DNA from: Chthoniobacterales bacterium
GTDB lineage: Bacteria > Verrucomicrobiota > Verrucomicrobiia > Chthoniobacterales > UBA10450
Assembly: GCA_013821455.1 (NCBI GenBank)
Contig: JACDGS010000016.1
Coordinates: 18,142 to 82,141 of the forward strand
Direction of reading: 5' to 3'
Length of the DNA: 64,000 nucleotides
The translations under genes were made by a program, and so were the position numbers. Positions 26,816 through 35,635 of this stretch are shown here, piece after piece (within the stretch, counting starts at the first letter, position 1; every line of letters starts with the position of its first letter). The notes below the pieces were generated by a model. It did not search any database. It was not told the DNA's origin and saw nothing but the letters and a program-made list of their open reading frames with translations.

Positions 26816-28734
26816 GCGCGGCGCGTCCACTGGGTCAGTAGCTCCGACCATTCCTGCCAAAAAGTACGCCCGCCCGTCCATTCGATTTTTGCTTTGCGGC
26901 TGAGCCACGGGCCGATGTCGTTGACGGACGGTTTGTCGAGCGTTTGATCGAAGAGGAATCCGCGGCCGCGCTGCGCCAGTAATTCGCGATCGGCGGTGCG
27001 ACCGCCCGCGCACTGGTCGAGCGCTTCGAGAATGACGGCTTCTGAGAGAAGCGGCTTCTCTTCCACGGTGACGCTAATCGTTAGGCCAAGGAGCTGTCGC
27101 AGCATGACGGCGCAGAGCAGCGTCCGCGAGCTGGTAGCATGAACATGGCCGATGCGATGCGCTCGAACTATTCGTCGCAACATCAGAGCAGCTCGCGCCT
27201 GTTGGAGGAAAAGATCGGACGGCGGACGATGTTTCTGATTAGCGCGCATCGTTTCCAATTCTCGCACGAGAATCTGGTTGGCTTGCCATTCTGCCTCGAC
27301 GACCATGGCGTCGGGTAAATATTCGAAGTCCATCACGAACTCCGGCGTTTTCGTGGGAAGTTTGTTAGGCGCGGAGAGCACGAAGGGCACATGGCTCACA
27401 TTATTGCGACGCAGCGCGGTCAATTCAATTTCCAGAAAGGGCGCATTCTTATCGGGCCAGCGATCAATCAGGTAGGCGACACTTTTTTCCGCTGGATTGA
27501 GCACCGGCCGGAGAGGCGCCGAAGTAGCAACGGACGCACCTACCTCGAAAAGCTCGAGCAATGGGACGATCGTTCTGCTCACGCTAAATGCGGTCTCGGC
27601 GCGTTTCCGCCCTGCGTCACCCATTCGCGTCCGCAACGCGCGATCACGGATCAAGCGATCGAGCGCGACGGCGAGCGCTTCCCAATCTCCCGCAGGTACC
27701 AGAAATCCCGTGACATTATCGACGACCGACTCTGGAATGCCCGCGAGCCGAGTGGAGACGACCGGTCTCGCACATGCCATCGCCTCCATGATGACAGTCG
27801 GGAAGACATCGCTTGCTCCGTCATCATCGACCACACTGGCGAGCGCGAAGATGTCGCAACTTTGCAACCGGGCGAAAACGTCTGCCTGCGAAAGCGCCCC
27901 GCAAAGCTCGACGCGATTTTTCAGGCCTAACGACTGAATCATTTTCGCGAGCTTCTCGCGCAACGGACCGTCGCCGACGATCTGGCAGCGGAAATCGAAA
28001 TTCCGCCGGTCCAGTTCCGCGCAGGCTTCGAGCAGGATTTCGAATCCTTTAAATGCGACAAGGCGACCAATGCTCAGGATGGTGACCGGCCCGGGCGCCC
28101 GCTCTTCCGCGGGCGGAAGCGGGAGATGCGCCAGATCAAGCCCGTTGTAAACGCGATGGATTTTTGCCGCGGCTTCGGGACAGCGTTTCTGCATTAGCTC
28201 ACGGCTGTAATCGGTCTCGACTGCGACGAACTCTGCCGCGGCACAAATCTCGCGCAGCAAATCGTCGCGTCCGAGATCACTCATGAAGTCCTGCCCATGC
28301 GCGGTGATGCTGAAGGAAATGCCAGCGATTTGTTTGATGAAAAGCGCGGTGTGCGCGGCGCGATTCGCGAAGTGGACATGAAAATGAACGATCCCGCGCT
28401 GGGTGAAAAGCTCCGCAAAATAGGAGGCGTTGCGCGCGCGCAGTTCTGCTTTGTAAGCCGGACCGTATTGGCGCTCGTGGCGTTCGATCAGCGCTTCCGG
28501 CCAGCGTTCGTCCTCGCGAATTTTCTTTTCCCAAAGTCGCAACACCGGCGTCGGCGGCGCGTAAATAACGGGCGAGCGCAGCCGCAGGAAATGCTCGTGC
28601 CGCAAACTGGTGAGCGGCGGATGGACCGAGCCGATGAGCAATTCGTACCCACGCCGTTCCAGCTCCAGCATCTCCATGTCGCAGAAGGTCTGAGAAATGA
28701 CTGGGTAGCGAGAGTAGAGATAACCAAGCTGCAT
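26812..28734 (-). CDS. GT4-family glycosyltransferase with an extra C-terminal domain
   Basis: A 640-residue protein. Residues 1 to about 395 form a GT-B enzyme: N-terminal half with HFHVHFANRAAHTALF and TAHGQDF, C-terminal half with SIGRLVAFKGFEILL, IVGDGPLREKL and the nucleotide-sugar motif FPTVIMEAMACARPVVST. Residues about 410-640 form a second region (VAYLIDRWPDKNAPFLEIEL, HVHATSSRTLLCAVMLRQLL) that resembles the start of another glycosyltransferase fold but lacks a donor-binding half. Likely adds a sugar to an exopolysaccharide or lipid-linked glycan. The ATGA overlap with rmlA suggests the donor is made in the same operon. Confidence 0.88.
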   Translation of the reverse strand: MQLGYLYSRYPVISQTFCDMEMLELERRGYELLIGSVHPPLTSLRHEHFLRLRSPVIYAPPTPVLRLWEKKIREDERWPEALIERHERQYGPAYKAELRARNASYFAELFTQRGIVHFHVHFANRAAHTALFIKQIAGISFSITAHGQDFMSDLGRDDLLREICAAAEFVAVETDYSRELMQKRCPEAAAKIHRVYNGLDLAHLPLPPAEERAPGPVTILSIGRLVAFKGFEILLEACAELDRRNFDFRCQIVGDGPLREKLAKMIQSLGLKNRVELCGALSQADVFARLQSCDIFALASVVDDDGASDVFPTVIMEAMACARPVVSTRLAGIPESVVDNVTGFLVPAGDWEALAVALDRLIRDRALRTRMGDAGRKRAETAFSVSRTIVPLLELFEVGASVATSAPLRPVLNPAEKSVAYLIDRWPDKNAPFLEIELTALRRNNVSHVPFVLSAPNKLPTKTPEFVMDFEYLPDAMVVEAEWQANQILVRELETMRANQKHRPPSDLFLQQARAALMLRRIVRAHRIGHVHATSSRTLLCAVMLRQLLGLTISVTVEEKPLLSEAVILEALDQCAGGRTADRELLAQRGRGFLFDQTLDKPSVNDIGPWLSRKAKIEWTGGRTFWQEWSELLTQWTRRA

Positions 28735-28833
28735 CGTGCGGAAACTACGCGAGACCAGATTGAAAACGCAGCAGGATGAGAGCCTGCCGGATCGAGCTGC
28801 CGCTGAGGGATTCGAGCGTGCGCGCGCGGGGCG

Positions 28834-29154
28834 TCACGCGGCCAGATTTACATCTTTGCCCGGATCCATTTCGTAATCTAAACCGAGATATTCCGAGGTC
28901 AGCGGCTTGATCACTTCCTCGACGAATTTGATGTAGATCGGGTCCTCGCGAAAGATGGCCTGCTTATCCATCGACTCGAAATCGATCGCGATAAAAAAGG
29001 GCCACGGATTTTTCGGATCGATGCGCTTCCCGCATTTGATGCTGAGGATCTCGTCGATCTTGAGCAACTGCATCCGCGCATTCATCATCATCTCCTCGGT
29101 GTCCTCCGGCGTGACGTGAGGTTTGAGTTTGTAGAGCGCGACGTGATGGACCAT
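28834..29154 (-). CDS. Dabb-domain (stress-responsive A/B barrel) protein
   Basis: A 106-residue protein opening MVHHVALYKLKPHVTPEDTE, the standard Dabb start (HxVxxKxK), with the central RIDPKNPWPFFIAIDFESMD and a terminal barrel strand. Dabb proteins are small dimeric alpha-beta barrels; some are cyclases or degrade toxic metabolites, but most have unknown roles. It stands alone between a glycosyltransferase gene and nuoA on the same strand. Start ATG at 29154. Confidence 0.85.
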   Translation of the reverse strand: MVHHVALYKLKPHVTPEDTEEMMMNARMQLLKIDEILSIKCGKRIDPKNPWPFFIAIDFESMDKQAIFREDPIYIKFVEEVIKPLTSEYLGLDYEMDPGKDVNLAA

Positions 29155-29220
29155 GCGTGGCTAGCTATTAGGCGCGGTCCCAGATGGGCGCAAGCGAGAA
29201 ACCACGACCGCAAAACGCGG

Positions 29221-29592
29221 TTAGTTTTTCCAGTCGAGCGCGCCTTTTTTCAGCGCGTAAACGTATCCAACCATGAGGATGGAAACGAAGCCGAGCATGC
29301 TCCACAGAATGATGTGACTGTGCGCGATCGCCTCGCGATAAACGACAGCCCACGGATACATGAAGACGATCTCGAGATCGAAGAGGATGAAGAGCATCGC
29401 GACGAGATAGAACTTCACGCTGAAACGCGGCTGCGCTTCGCCTTGCGCGACCATGCCGCACTCGTAGGCGGTGTCCTTCGTCCGGGTGCGCAGGCCGCTT
29501 TTGCCGAGGAGCACGCTGACGATGAGCGCGCCCGCGGCGAAGCCCACAGCGACGACGATCTGCAAGAGAATCGGAATGTATTCGCTGATCAT
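29221..29592 (-). CDS. nuoA: NADH-quinone oxidoreductase subunit A
   Basis: A 123-residue protein with three helices at about 8-30, 63-85 and 95-113. It has the NuoA/ND3 signature TAYECGMVAQGEAQPRFSVK followed by FYLVAMLFILFDLEIVFMYPW. The first loop contains the Cys that marks the active/deactive switch in complex I. This is a membrane-arm subunit near the quinone site. No nuoB or other complex I gene follows; the downstream neighbour is a Dabb protein, so the gene is detached from the usual nuo operon. Start ATG at 29592. Confidence 0.94.
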   Translation of the reverse strand: MISEYIPILLQIVVAVGFAAGALIVSVLLGKSGLRTRTKDTAYECGMVAQGEAQPRFSVKFYLVAMLFILFDLEIVFMYPWAVVYREAIAHSHIILWSMLGFVSILMVGYVYALKKGALDWKN

Positions 29593-29599
29593 GCGAACC

Positions 29600-29953
29600 C
29601 TAGCGCGCAGCAGCGGTGCGCGCGGCCGCTGCGATCCGCGCGGTCGCCGACATCGGCAGATGCGGCGGAGGCGGGATAAGCGCTTTGGCCAAAGCTGAAG
29701 GGAGCCCTTTATATTTCTTGCCGTTCTTTTTCACCATCCCGCGGGAGACTAGGTTCTGTAGTTTTTCGTAGGCGCGCAAACGAAGCATTTCCTCGCCGCC
29801 GCTGGCCGCGTTCCGGGCCCGCAAATTCTCGTGCAAGATCTCAAAGAGTTGTTTGAACTCGAAGGTGCTCCGGCGGGAAAGCACCGCGACTAATTCCTCG
29901 GTCACAAGATCGGGTACACGACGTGAAAATGCGTTCTTTTTTAGGATGGCCAT
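29600..29953 (-). CDS. Conserved-looking small protein, possible winged helix
   Basis: ATG at 29953 (MAILKKNAFSRRVPDLVTEE) starts 117 residues. The middle (LVAVLSRRSTFEFKQLFEIL, then YEKLQNLVSRGMVKKNGKKYKGL) has the rhythm of a winged-helix domain with a basic wing. The C-terminus is Pro/Ala-rich (IPPPPHLPMSATARIAAAAR). It ends 8 nt before nuoA. No family is recognised; a DNA-binding role is a guess from the pattern. Confidence 0.6.
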   Translation of the reverse strand: MAILKKNAFSRRVPDLVTEELVAVLSRRSTFEFKQLFEILHENLRARNAASGGEEMLRLRAYEKLQNLVSRGMVKKNGKKYKGLPSALAKALIPPPPHLPMSATARIAAAARTAAAR

Positions 29954-30014
29954 ATGGCCGCAGAGAATAACATATTCGTCAATAGCTACAGTAGTCTTCT
30001 CGGCGGATTTACGG

Positions 30015-31790
30015 CTACGGCGGGGTTGGGGAAGGAGTTGCGCTAAGAGCTGGCGAAAGCGAGTGCGGTTGACCGCCAAACCCGCTCCCAAAATAGGTAT
30101 ACGCGCCGATTCCGATGGCGGCGAGACCGAAGGCGGCCTCGTTGAAAGTCACCGGTCCGATCGATTCGTTCAGGTATCCTTCGTCGGTGAAGCGCTGGGT
30201 CATCACGATGGGCGACAAATGTTTGGTAATCGTGTCGATCGGCGGAAGTTTCGAGGTGGCGAGTTTGTTTCCCAAAGCGGGATAAAACGTCGCGCCCATG
30301 AGCAAGAGCGGACGCAACGCCGCGTCGGCTCGCTCAAGGAAAAGCTGCGGGTCGAGATAACTGAATCCAGCGTTGCCGACGGGGAGTTCGCCTTCGGCTT
30401 GCTGAAAGGTTGCGCTTTTTGTCAGCGCGCCCGCGGCAGGAGGTTTTTGCCCGACAGCCATCGCCACCGCCGCGTCATCCGAGCCAGCAACGAACAGCCG
30501 ATCCGAAAGCGCAAGCGTAGGACGAACGGGCACAAATCCACCGAAGCCCGCGCTCGTGTAAAAGCTCACGCCATCCTTCTCGCTCCGCGTCCAACCGGCG
30601 CCCGCCAATTCCACCGACGCCAGCGCGTCCGCGATTTTGCCGGCGCGGCTTTTGTCGCGCACCGGCAGAACCAAGTAGAGCACCGGCCAATGCGCTTCGG
30701 GCGGCCATTCCGCCACCACTTCCATTTCGTCGCCGAAAGCCGCGCTCAAGTCGGTGGACGACACGCCCGCGCGAGCGAACGCGCTTTCATATTGCCGAAA
30801 GAAAGCCGGCATCGCCTGCGGAGAAGCGCCATACATGCTCCAGCCCGCATGCCATTGCGTCAGGGCCGCGGAATAGAAAAATGTATTCTGGCTCGCCGTG
30901 GCCAGCGACGGACGGCTGATTTTTTCTCCGGCATCCTTGCGCGGCATCGCCACAAAGGTCGCTTCGCGCATTTTCCCGTGATCGAAACCAAGCGTGCCCG
31001 CAATGCTGCGGAGCGACTTGATCTGCTGCAATTGCTCCGCCGCGACCGGTTGCCCCGTCATCGCGAGCACCGGCAGCAATTTTTCCACGAACGGATGCGG
31101 ATCGAGAAAAAACAAACCCGCATAGTCATCCGAAAAATGTTTCGTCGCGGCGCGGTAAAGCTCGCTCTGCTGCAACGATCCGCCCGCGGCATTCGCGCTG
31201 CGACGGTCGGCGCGATCGAGCGCGCCCTTCAGCAACGCGAGATCGTTCGAGGCGAAAAACCAGTTGCGATCGTAAACCGTCGCGAGCGCGAAGCGGCCCG
31301 CATTCACGGTCTCGATCTGGTGATCGAGGTAGCCGATTTTTTCCCGCTTCGAACCCGATTTCGCCAGCCACGGCGCCTCCCGTTCATCGACGAATCGGCG
31401 CGCCTCCGTTTCGGTTTTATCGAAATGAAAACCACCGATAAACTTCGGATCGTTATTGTCGATCGAAGCGAGCGCGACAAAAACATCCCTCGGCTCGAGC
31501 CCCAGAAATTGATGCAACGTTTCGTCGTTGCCCCGCTTTTTGGCCAGGTCTGCCAGCGGTTTTTCCAGCCACGCCTGTAGCGCGGGCTCCTGCCAAAGCG
31601 CGTAAAGATCGCTCGTGTGCCATTGCTCGCGCGCCTTTTTGCAATCGACCACTTGCGCCATAACGAGCGTCGTCTTCGGCAGCAGCTCGGTCACGCGCAA
31701 CGTACGATTCGCCTGCTGGACGCGCAGAATCAAAACCAGCACCAGCGCGATCACGAGCGCCGCGGAGACGACGACGAGGAATTTTTTCAT
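30015..31790 (-). CDS. Large membrane-anchored protein of unknown function
   Basis: A 591-residue protein with an N-terminal signal anchor (MKKFLVVVSAALVIALVLVLIL), an exported body and a hydrophobic segment near the C-terminus (AAFGLAAIGIGAYTYFGSGF), ending in a Ser/Pro-rich tail. The body begins with LLPKTTLVMAQVVDCKKARE and repeats two similar halves with VALASIDNN and LFVAGSDDAAVAMAVG, reminiscent of DUF3352-like proteins (weak resemblance). Start ATG at 31790. It faces the divergent FIST gene across 79 bp. It is TA-poor, and I found no octamer motif in it, unusual for a TA-poor gene of this length. Confidence 0.8.
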   Translation of the reverse strand: MKKFLVVVSAALVIALVLVLILRVQQANRTLRVTELLPKTTLVMAQVVDCKKAREQWHTSDLYALWQEPALQAWLEKPLADLAKKRGNDETLHQFLGLEPRDVFVALASIDNNDPKFIGGFHFDKTETEARRFVDEREAPWLAKSGSKREKIGYLDHQIETVNAGRFALATVYDRNWFFASNDLALLKGALDRADRRSANAAGGSLQQSELYRAATKHFSDDYAGLFFLDPHPFVEKLLPVLAMTGQPVAAEQLQQIKSLRSIAGTLGFDHGKMREATFVAMPRKDAGEKISRPSLATASQNTFFYSAALTQWHAGWSMYGASPQAMPAFFRQYESAFARAGVSSTDLSAAFGDEMEVVAEWPPEAHWPVLYLVLPVRDKSRAGKIADALASVELAGAGWTRSEKDGVSFYTSAGFGGFVPVRPTLALSDRLFVAGSDDAAVAMAVGQKPPAAGALTKSATFQQAEGELPVGNAGFSYLDPQLFLERADAALRPLLLMGATFYPALGNKLATSKLPPIDTITKHLSPIVMTQRFTDEGYLNESIGPVTFNEAAFGLAAIGIGAYTYFGSGFGGQPHSLSPALSATPSPTPP

Positions 31791-31869
31791 CGCCCGAATC
31801 TCGCATCGAATCCGCGCCTCGCGAGCCGCGCGCGTTCGACTTTCCGCGCGGCATCGACGATCTCATCTT

Positions 31870-33039
31870 ATGAACGCGTGCGCGGGCTCCAGGCTTCTGC
31901 TCGGCCAATTTTCGGAGAAAGCGGTGACCGCGGCGGCCGAAGAAGCACTCGCCGATTGCGGCGGCCAGCCCACCTGCGGATTTCTTTTCGTCTCCGCAGA
32001 TTGGCTGCCACAGATCGGAGAAGCGCTTGATCTCATTCGGCTGCATGGTCGCGTTCCGCTCCTCGTCGGCACGGTCGGCGCCGGTCTCATCGGCGCGGGG
32101 AAGGAGGCCGAAGCGTCCTCGGGCATGTCGTTGCTTCTCGTTAGGCTGCCGGAAACGAAGCTCACGCCGGTCCTCATTTCCGCGGCGCAAATCGAGGAAT
32201 CGAGCGGGCCGACTTTCTGGCCGGAGCAAACCGGCGTCGCGCCTAACGACGTCGACAGTTGGATACTTTTCGCCAATCCGTTCGTGCCCGGCCTCGAAGG
32301 ATGGTTGACGGAATGGAACTCGGCCTATCCGAACACGCCAAGCATCGGAGGCCTGGCGAGCGGCGGTCGCGAACCGGGCGAGCACGTTCTACTCCTCGAT
32401 GGCGCGGCGACCGAAGCCGCCGTACTCGCGCTTGCGGTCAAAGGGGCGAAAATTCGCACGATCGTGAGCCAGGGCTGCAAGCCGGTGGGCGAGCCTCTCA
32501 CGATCACGCGCGCGGAAGAAAATCTCGTTTACGCCATCGGCTCGCGGCCCGCTTACCAAGTGCTGAGCGAAACTTTCAACGCCTTGTCCGACGACGAAAA
32601 GGAACGCGCGCGCGGCAATCTCTTCGCCGGTTTGGGTGCCTCGGAATATGTCGCGGAATTGAAGCGCGGCGATTTTCTCGTCCGCAATTTGTTAGGCGCG
32701 GACCCGCAAACTGGCGCGGTCGCGATCGGCGCCCGCGCGCGCACTGGGCAAACGCTGCAGTATCAACTGCGGGATAAAATCACCGCGCACGCCGATCTCG
32801 TCGAGCTGGCGCGAAGCAACGGCTGCGAGTCCGGCAAACCGTTTGCGGCGTTAATCTTTTCCTGCAACGGCCGCGGCCGCGGATTCTTCGGCGTGCCGGA
32901 TCACGACGCCGCGACCCTCGCGGAAATCTTCGGGCCCTTGCCGAGCGCGGGGTTTTTCTGCAACGGCGAGATCGGGCCTATCGGCCGCGCGAGTTTCCTG
33001 CACGGCTACACGGCCTCGGTCGCGCTCTTCTGTGCGTAG
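31870..33039 (+). CDS. FIST signal-transduction protein
   Basis: ATG at 31870 gives 389 residues. The N-terminal FIST_N part shows GTVGAGLIGAGKEAEASSGM and PNTPSIGGLASGGREPGE; the C-terminal FIST_C part shows AALIFSCNGRGRGFFGVPDHDA and AGFFCNGEIGPIGRASFLHGYT, the clearest family signature. FIST domains are thought to sense small ligands, perhaps amino acids, and usually occur next to or fused with signalling modules. Here it stands alone, without an attached output domain. No partner kinase is adjacent. Confidence 0.9.
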   Translation: MNACAGSRLLLGQFSEKAVTAAAEEALADCGGQPTCGFLFVSADWLPQIGEALDLIRLHGRVPLLVGTVGAGLIGAGKEAEASSGMSLLLVRLPETKLTPVLISAAQIEESSGPTFWPEQTGVAPNDVDSWILFANPFVPGLEGWLTEWNSAYPNTPSIGGLASGGREPGEHVLLLDGAATEAAVLALAVKGAKIRTIVSQGCKPVGEPLTITRAEENLVYAIGSRPAYQVLSETFNALSDDEKERARGNLFAGLGASEYVAELKRGDFLVRNLLGADPQTGAVAIGARARTGQTLQYQLRDKITAHADLVELARSNGCESGKPFAALIFSCNGRGRGFFGVPDHDAATLAEIFGPLPSAGFFCNGEIGPIGRASFLHGYTASVALFCA

Positions 33040-33040
33040 G

Positions 33041-33075
33041 TCGCATAAGACTCATAGGTCATATAGGACTTATAT
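33041..33075. repeat. Short TA-rich repeat with octamer
   Basis: CATAAGACTCATAGGTCATATAGGACTTAT followed by TCGTTAGGC. The TATAGGAC-type words recur at 50587-50627 and beside octamers elsewhere. It lies between the convergent FIST and recombinase genes. Confidence 0.5.
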
Positions 33076-33078
33076 TCG

Positions 33079-33969
33079 TTAGGCACGCGGATGGAACTTG
33101 TGATGCACCGCCTTCAATCGCTGCTGATCGACATGCGTATAAACCTGTGTCGTCGAAATATCCGCGTGACCGAGCATTTCCTGAATGATGCGCAAATCCG
33201 CACCATTGCTTAGGAGGTGCGTCGCAAAACTATGCCGGAGCAAATGCGGATAAATATTCGCCTCCAACCCCGAACGCCGCGCACACGCTTTCACGATCTG
33301 CCAGATCCGCACCGTCGTTAGGCGCCCGCCGCGCACAGACAGAAAAACCTCGCTCCCGCTTTTTGGCCTAACGAGATCGGAGCGTTCCTGTTGCAGATAG
33401 CGACCAAGCGCCGCGCAGGCTTTTCGACCGACCGGCACCAGCCGCGTTTTGTTTCCTTTCCCCGTCACCCGCACCACGCCTGCTTCCAGATCGAGGTTCT
33501 CCAACCTCACGCCGGCCAGTTCCGAAATACGCAATCCGCTCGCGTAAAGCAGCTCGAGCATCGCGCGATCGCGCAATCCCAGCGGTGCCTTTTCATCGAC
33601 ACTTTCGAGCAGTTGTTCTACCTCGATCTCGTTCAAAGTCTCAGGCAGGAATCTCTCGATCCGCGGCAAACTGAGCGACTCGGTCGGATCGCGCACCACG
33701 AAATCGTGTGTTGCCGCGAACCGAAAAAAAATCTTCAGCGCGACCACGATCAACTTGATCGATGCCGCCGCGAGCCCGCCGCGTTTCCGCTCCGCCAGAT
33801 ATTCTGTGATCAAGGGCAACCCGACATCGCGCGGACGCACGATCTGTTTTCGCTCCGCGCACCAGGCCGCGAATTCGCCTAACGATCGCGCGGTCGAGAG
33901 CTGATAATTCTCGGAAAGACCGCGCTCCACCGCGAGAAAGCGGATGAAGGTTTCGATCTCGTTTTCCAT
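33079..33969 (-). CDS. XerC/XerD-type tyrosine recombinase
   Basis: A 296-residue site-specific recombinase of standard Xer length. The N-terminal SAM-like core-binding domain covers about 1-90, the catalytic domain about 105-290. Active-site residues are visible: Arg147 (ASGLRISEL), Lys171 (TGKGNK), His242-x-x-Arg245 (HLLRHSF), His268 (LGHADIST) and Tyr277 (TQVYTH). Length and motifs fit chromosome-dimer resolution by XerC or XerD rather than a phage integrase. Nothing around it looks like an attachment site or integron. Start ATG at 33969. Confidence 0.93.
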   Translation of the reverse strand: MENEIETFIRFLAVERGLSENYQLSTARSLGEFAAWCAERKQIVRPRDVGLPLITEYLAERKRGGLAAASIKLIVVALKIFFRFAATHDFVVRDPTESLSLPRIERFLPETLNEIEVEQLLESVDEKAPLGLRDRAMLELLYASGLRISELAGVRLENLDLEAGVVRVTGKGNKTRLVPVGRKACAALGRYLQQERSDLVRPKSGSEVFLSVRGGRLTTVRIWQIVKACARRSGLEANIYPHLLRHSFATHLLSNGADLRIIQEMLGHADISTTQVYTHVDQQRLKAVHHKFHPRA

Positions 33970-34071
33970 CGCTCTTCAAGTTTCCAGCATGCTTTCCGCC
34001 CGCAAGTTGGAAGCGCCGCGCCTTGCCCACCCGCGTTGACAAAGCATACGCGAACTCGATTGTTTCTCGCG

Positions 34072-34833
34072 ATGAGCCTCGATTTGAACTCGATCCTGAA
34101 CGGTTGGCCCCACGAAAACGGCACCATCAAAGTGCGCAAAGTTCCCGGCCTCGATGGCCGCGAAAAGCTGCAGTTGCGGATCGATCTTGGCCTCCTCCAG
34201 ATGGAGATGGAAGGCCGGCCCGACGGCCAGCGCCCGCATAATTGCGAGTCGCTTCTGGTCTATCATCAGCGGCGCGCCGCACGCGCCACCGAACGCGGCG
34301 AGGATTACGATCTCTCGCCCGAACAATGCGGCGAATTGCAGCAGGAAGGCGTGCAGTACTATCACCGCTACCTCAGTCTTTTTCAGATCGACGATTTTGA
34401 GGGCGTGATTCGCGATACGCAGCGCAATCTCGATCTGTTTTCTTTCGTCGACGAACACAGCGAGCGCGAGGAGCTGGTCTGGACCTTCCAGCAATTTCGG
34501 CCCTATGTGCTGATGATGAACACGCGCGCGAAGGTTTCCATTTTGCTCGCCGATGGCCAGTTCGGCGATGCCATTCGCGGGATCGAAGCGGGCAAGGATC
34601 GGATCAGCGACTTTTTTCAACAATCGGCATTTCCCGAGATGGAAGCGAAGAGTTCCGAGATGGCTTTCCTCGACGAATGGCTCGAGGAAGTGCGGGCGAA
34701 ACGGCCGCTCTCGAAACTGGAATTGATGGAGCGCGAAATGGAACGTGCGATCGCAAGCGAGCTCTACGAACGCGCGGCCGAGTTGCGCGACGCCATCCGC
34801 AATTTCAAGACGCGGCCCGAGGTTGGGAGCTGA
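34072..34833 (+). CDS. UVR-motif protein of unknown function
   Basis: ATG at 34072 (MSLDLNSILNGWPHENGTIK) is preferred to an upstream TTG. The 253-residue protein ends in a clear UVR motif (EREMERAIASELYERAAELR, about residues 220-245), the helical pair by which UvrB and UvrC touch. The N-terminal part (VPGLDGREKLQLRIDLGLLQ) and the acidic middle are not recognised; an LQMEMEGRPDG stretch looks conserved. It is not UvrB or UvrC, as no helicase or nuclease domain is present. Related proteins occur in Verrucomicrobiota and Planctomycetes with no known role. Confidence 0.75.
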   Translation: MSLDLNSILNGWPHENGTIKVRKVPGLDGREKLQLRIDLGLLQMEMEGRPDGQRPHNCESLLVYHQRRAARATERGEDYDLSPEQCGELQQEGVQYYHRYLSLFQIDDFEGVIRDTQRNLDLFSFVDEHSEREELVWTFQQFRPYVLMMNTRAKVSILLADGQFGDAIRGIEAGKDRISDFFQQSAFPEMEAKSSEMAFLDEWLEEVRAKRPLSKLELMEREMERAIASELYERAAELRDAIRNFKTRPEVGS

Positions 34834-34854
34834 TGTTTGGGGGCACGCGCCGTT

Positions 34855-34968
34855 GTCATCCTGAGCGGAGCGAAGGACCTGGCAAGCGTTGCTCGACGCG
34901 GTTTTTGTGTAGCAGGTCGAGGAACGCTTGTGGGGTCCTTCGCCGTGCTTCGCCGGCGCAGGATAACA
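34855..34968. repeat. Family B hairpin repeat, second two-armed copy
   Basis: GTCATCCTGAGCGGAGCGAA and TTCGCCGTGCTTCGCCGGCG with CAGGATAAC at the end form the outer arms; GCAAGCG and CGCTTG the inner ones. It lies between the UVR-motif gene and the molybdoenzyme gene. Confidence 0.75.
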
Positions 34969-34993
34969 GCGATTGCTGCCGACGTTTTCCGAA

Positions 34994-35635
34994 ATGAATC
35001 CGCCTGCTTCCAGCCTAACGAGTCCCAAGGAACGCTGGGCGCGCAAAATGAGCGGGCGCGCGAAACCCGCGGTGCGGTCGGAAAATCGCCTCCCGCCGGG
35101 GCAGCATCTCACCGCAGGATTCCCCGTGCTTGATCTCGGATTGCGCCCGGAGATTTCGTTAGGCGAATGGCGGCTCGAAGTCGGCGGCGCGGTCGAGCAC
35201 CAGCGCACTTTTTCCTGGGAGGAATTCAACGCGCTGCCGCAGTTCGAAGACGTGAGCGATTTCCACTGCGTCACCACCTGGAGCAAATACGATTGCCGCT
35301 GGCGCGGCGTAGCGTTCTTCACTCTCGTCGATCTCGTTAGGCCAAAACCGGAAGTGCAGCACGTGCTCTTCACCAGTTACGACGGCTACACGACGAATGT
35401 TCGCCTGACGGATTGTCTCGACGACGACGTCCTGATCGCGACGCAGTTCGACGGCAAACCGGTGACGCGTGAACATGGCGGACCGGCCCGCGTCATTATC
35501 CCAAAGCTCTACGCGTGGAAGGGCGCGAAGTTCGTTAGGCAAATCGAATTCGCGGTCGCGGACAAGCTGGGATTTTGGGAAGTGCGCGGTTACAGCAACA
35601 CGGCGGATCCCTGGACGGAAGATCGCTTTTCGTGA
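34994..35635 (+). CDS. Sulfite-oxidase-like molybdopterin oxidoreductase
   Basis: ATG at 34994 gives 213 residues. FPVLDLG, LEVGGAVEHQRTFSWEEF and DFHCVTTWSKYDCRWRGV mark the oxidoreductase molybdopterin-binding fold. The Cys in FHCVTTWS is the expected molybdenum ligand. HGGPARVIIPKLYAWKGAKF and KLGFWEVRGYSNTADPW close the domain. It is the compact cytosolic 'sulfite oxidase-like' type without a C-terminal dimerisation domain and without a Tat signal. The physiological substrate is unknown. Its stop overlaps the next GTG start by 4 nt. Confidence 0.88.
   Translation: MNPPASSLTSPKERWARKMSGRAKPAVRSENRLPPGQHLTAGFPVLDLGLRPEISLGEWRLEVGGAVEHQRTFSWEEFNALPQFEDVSDFHCVTTWSKYDCRWRGVAFFTLVDLVRPKPEVQHVLFTSYDGYTTNVRLTDCLDDDVLIATQFDGKPVTREHGGPARVIIPKLYAWKGAKFVRQIEFAVADKLGFWEVRGYSNTADPWTEDRFS

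Noticed and set aside
33079..33969. Integron or prophage integrase
   Set aside because: Length and motifs fit housekeeping XerC/XerD; no attachment site, cassette or phage gene is nearby.
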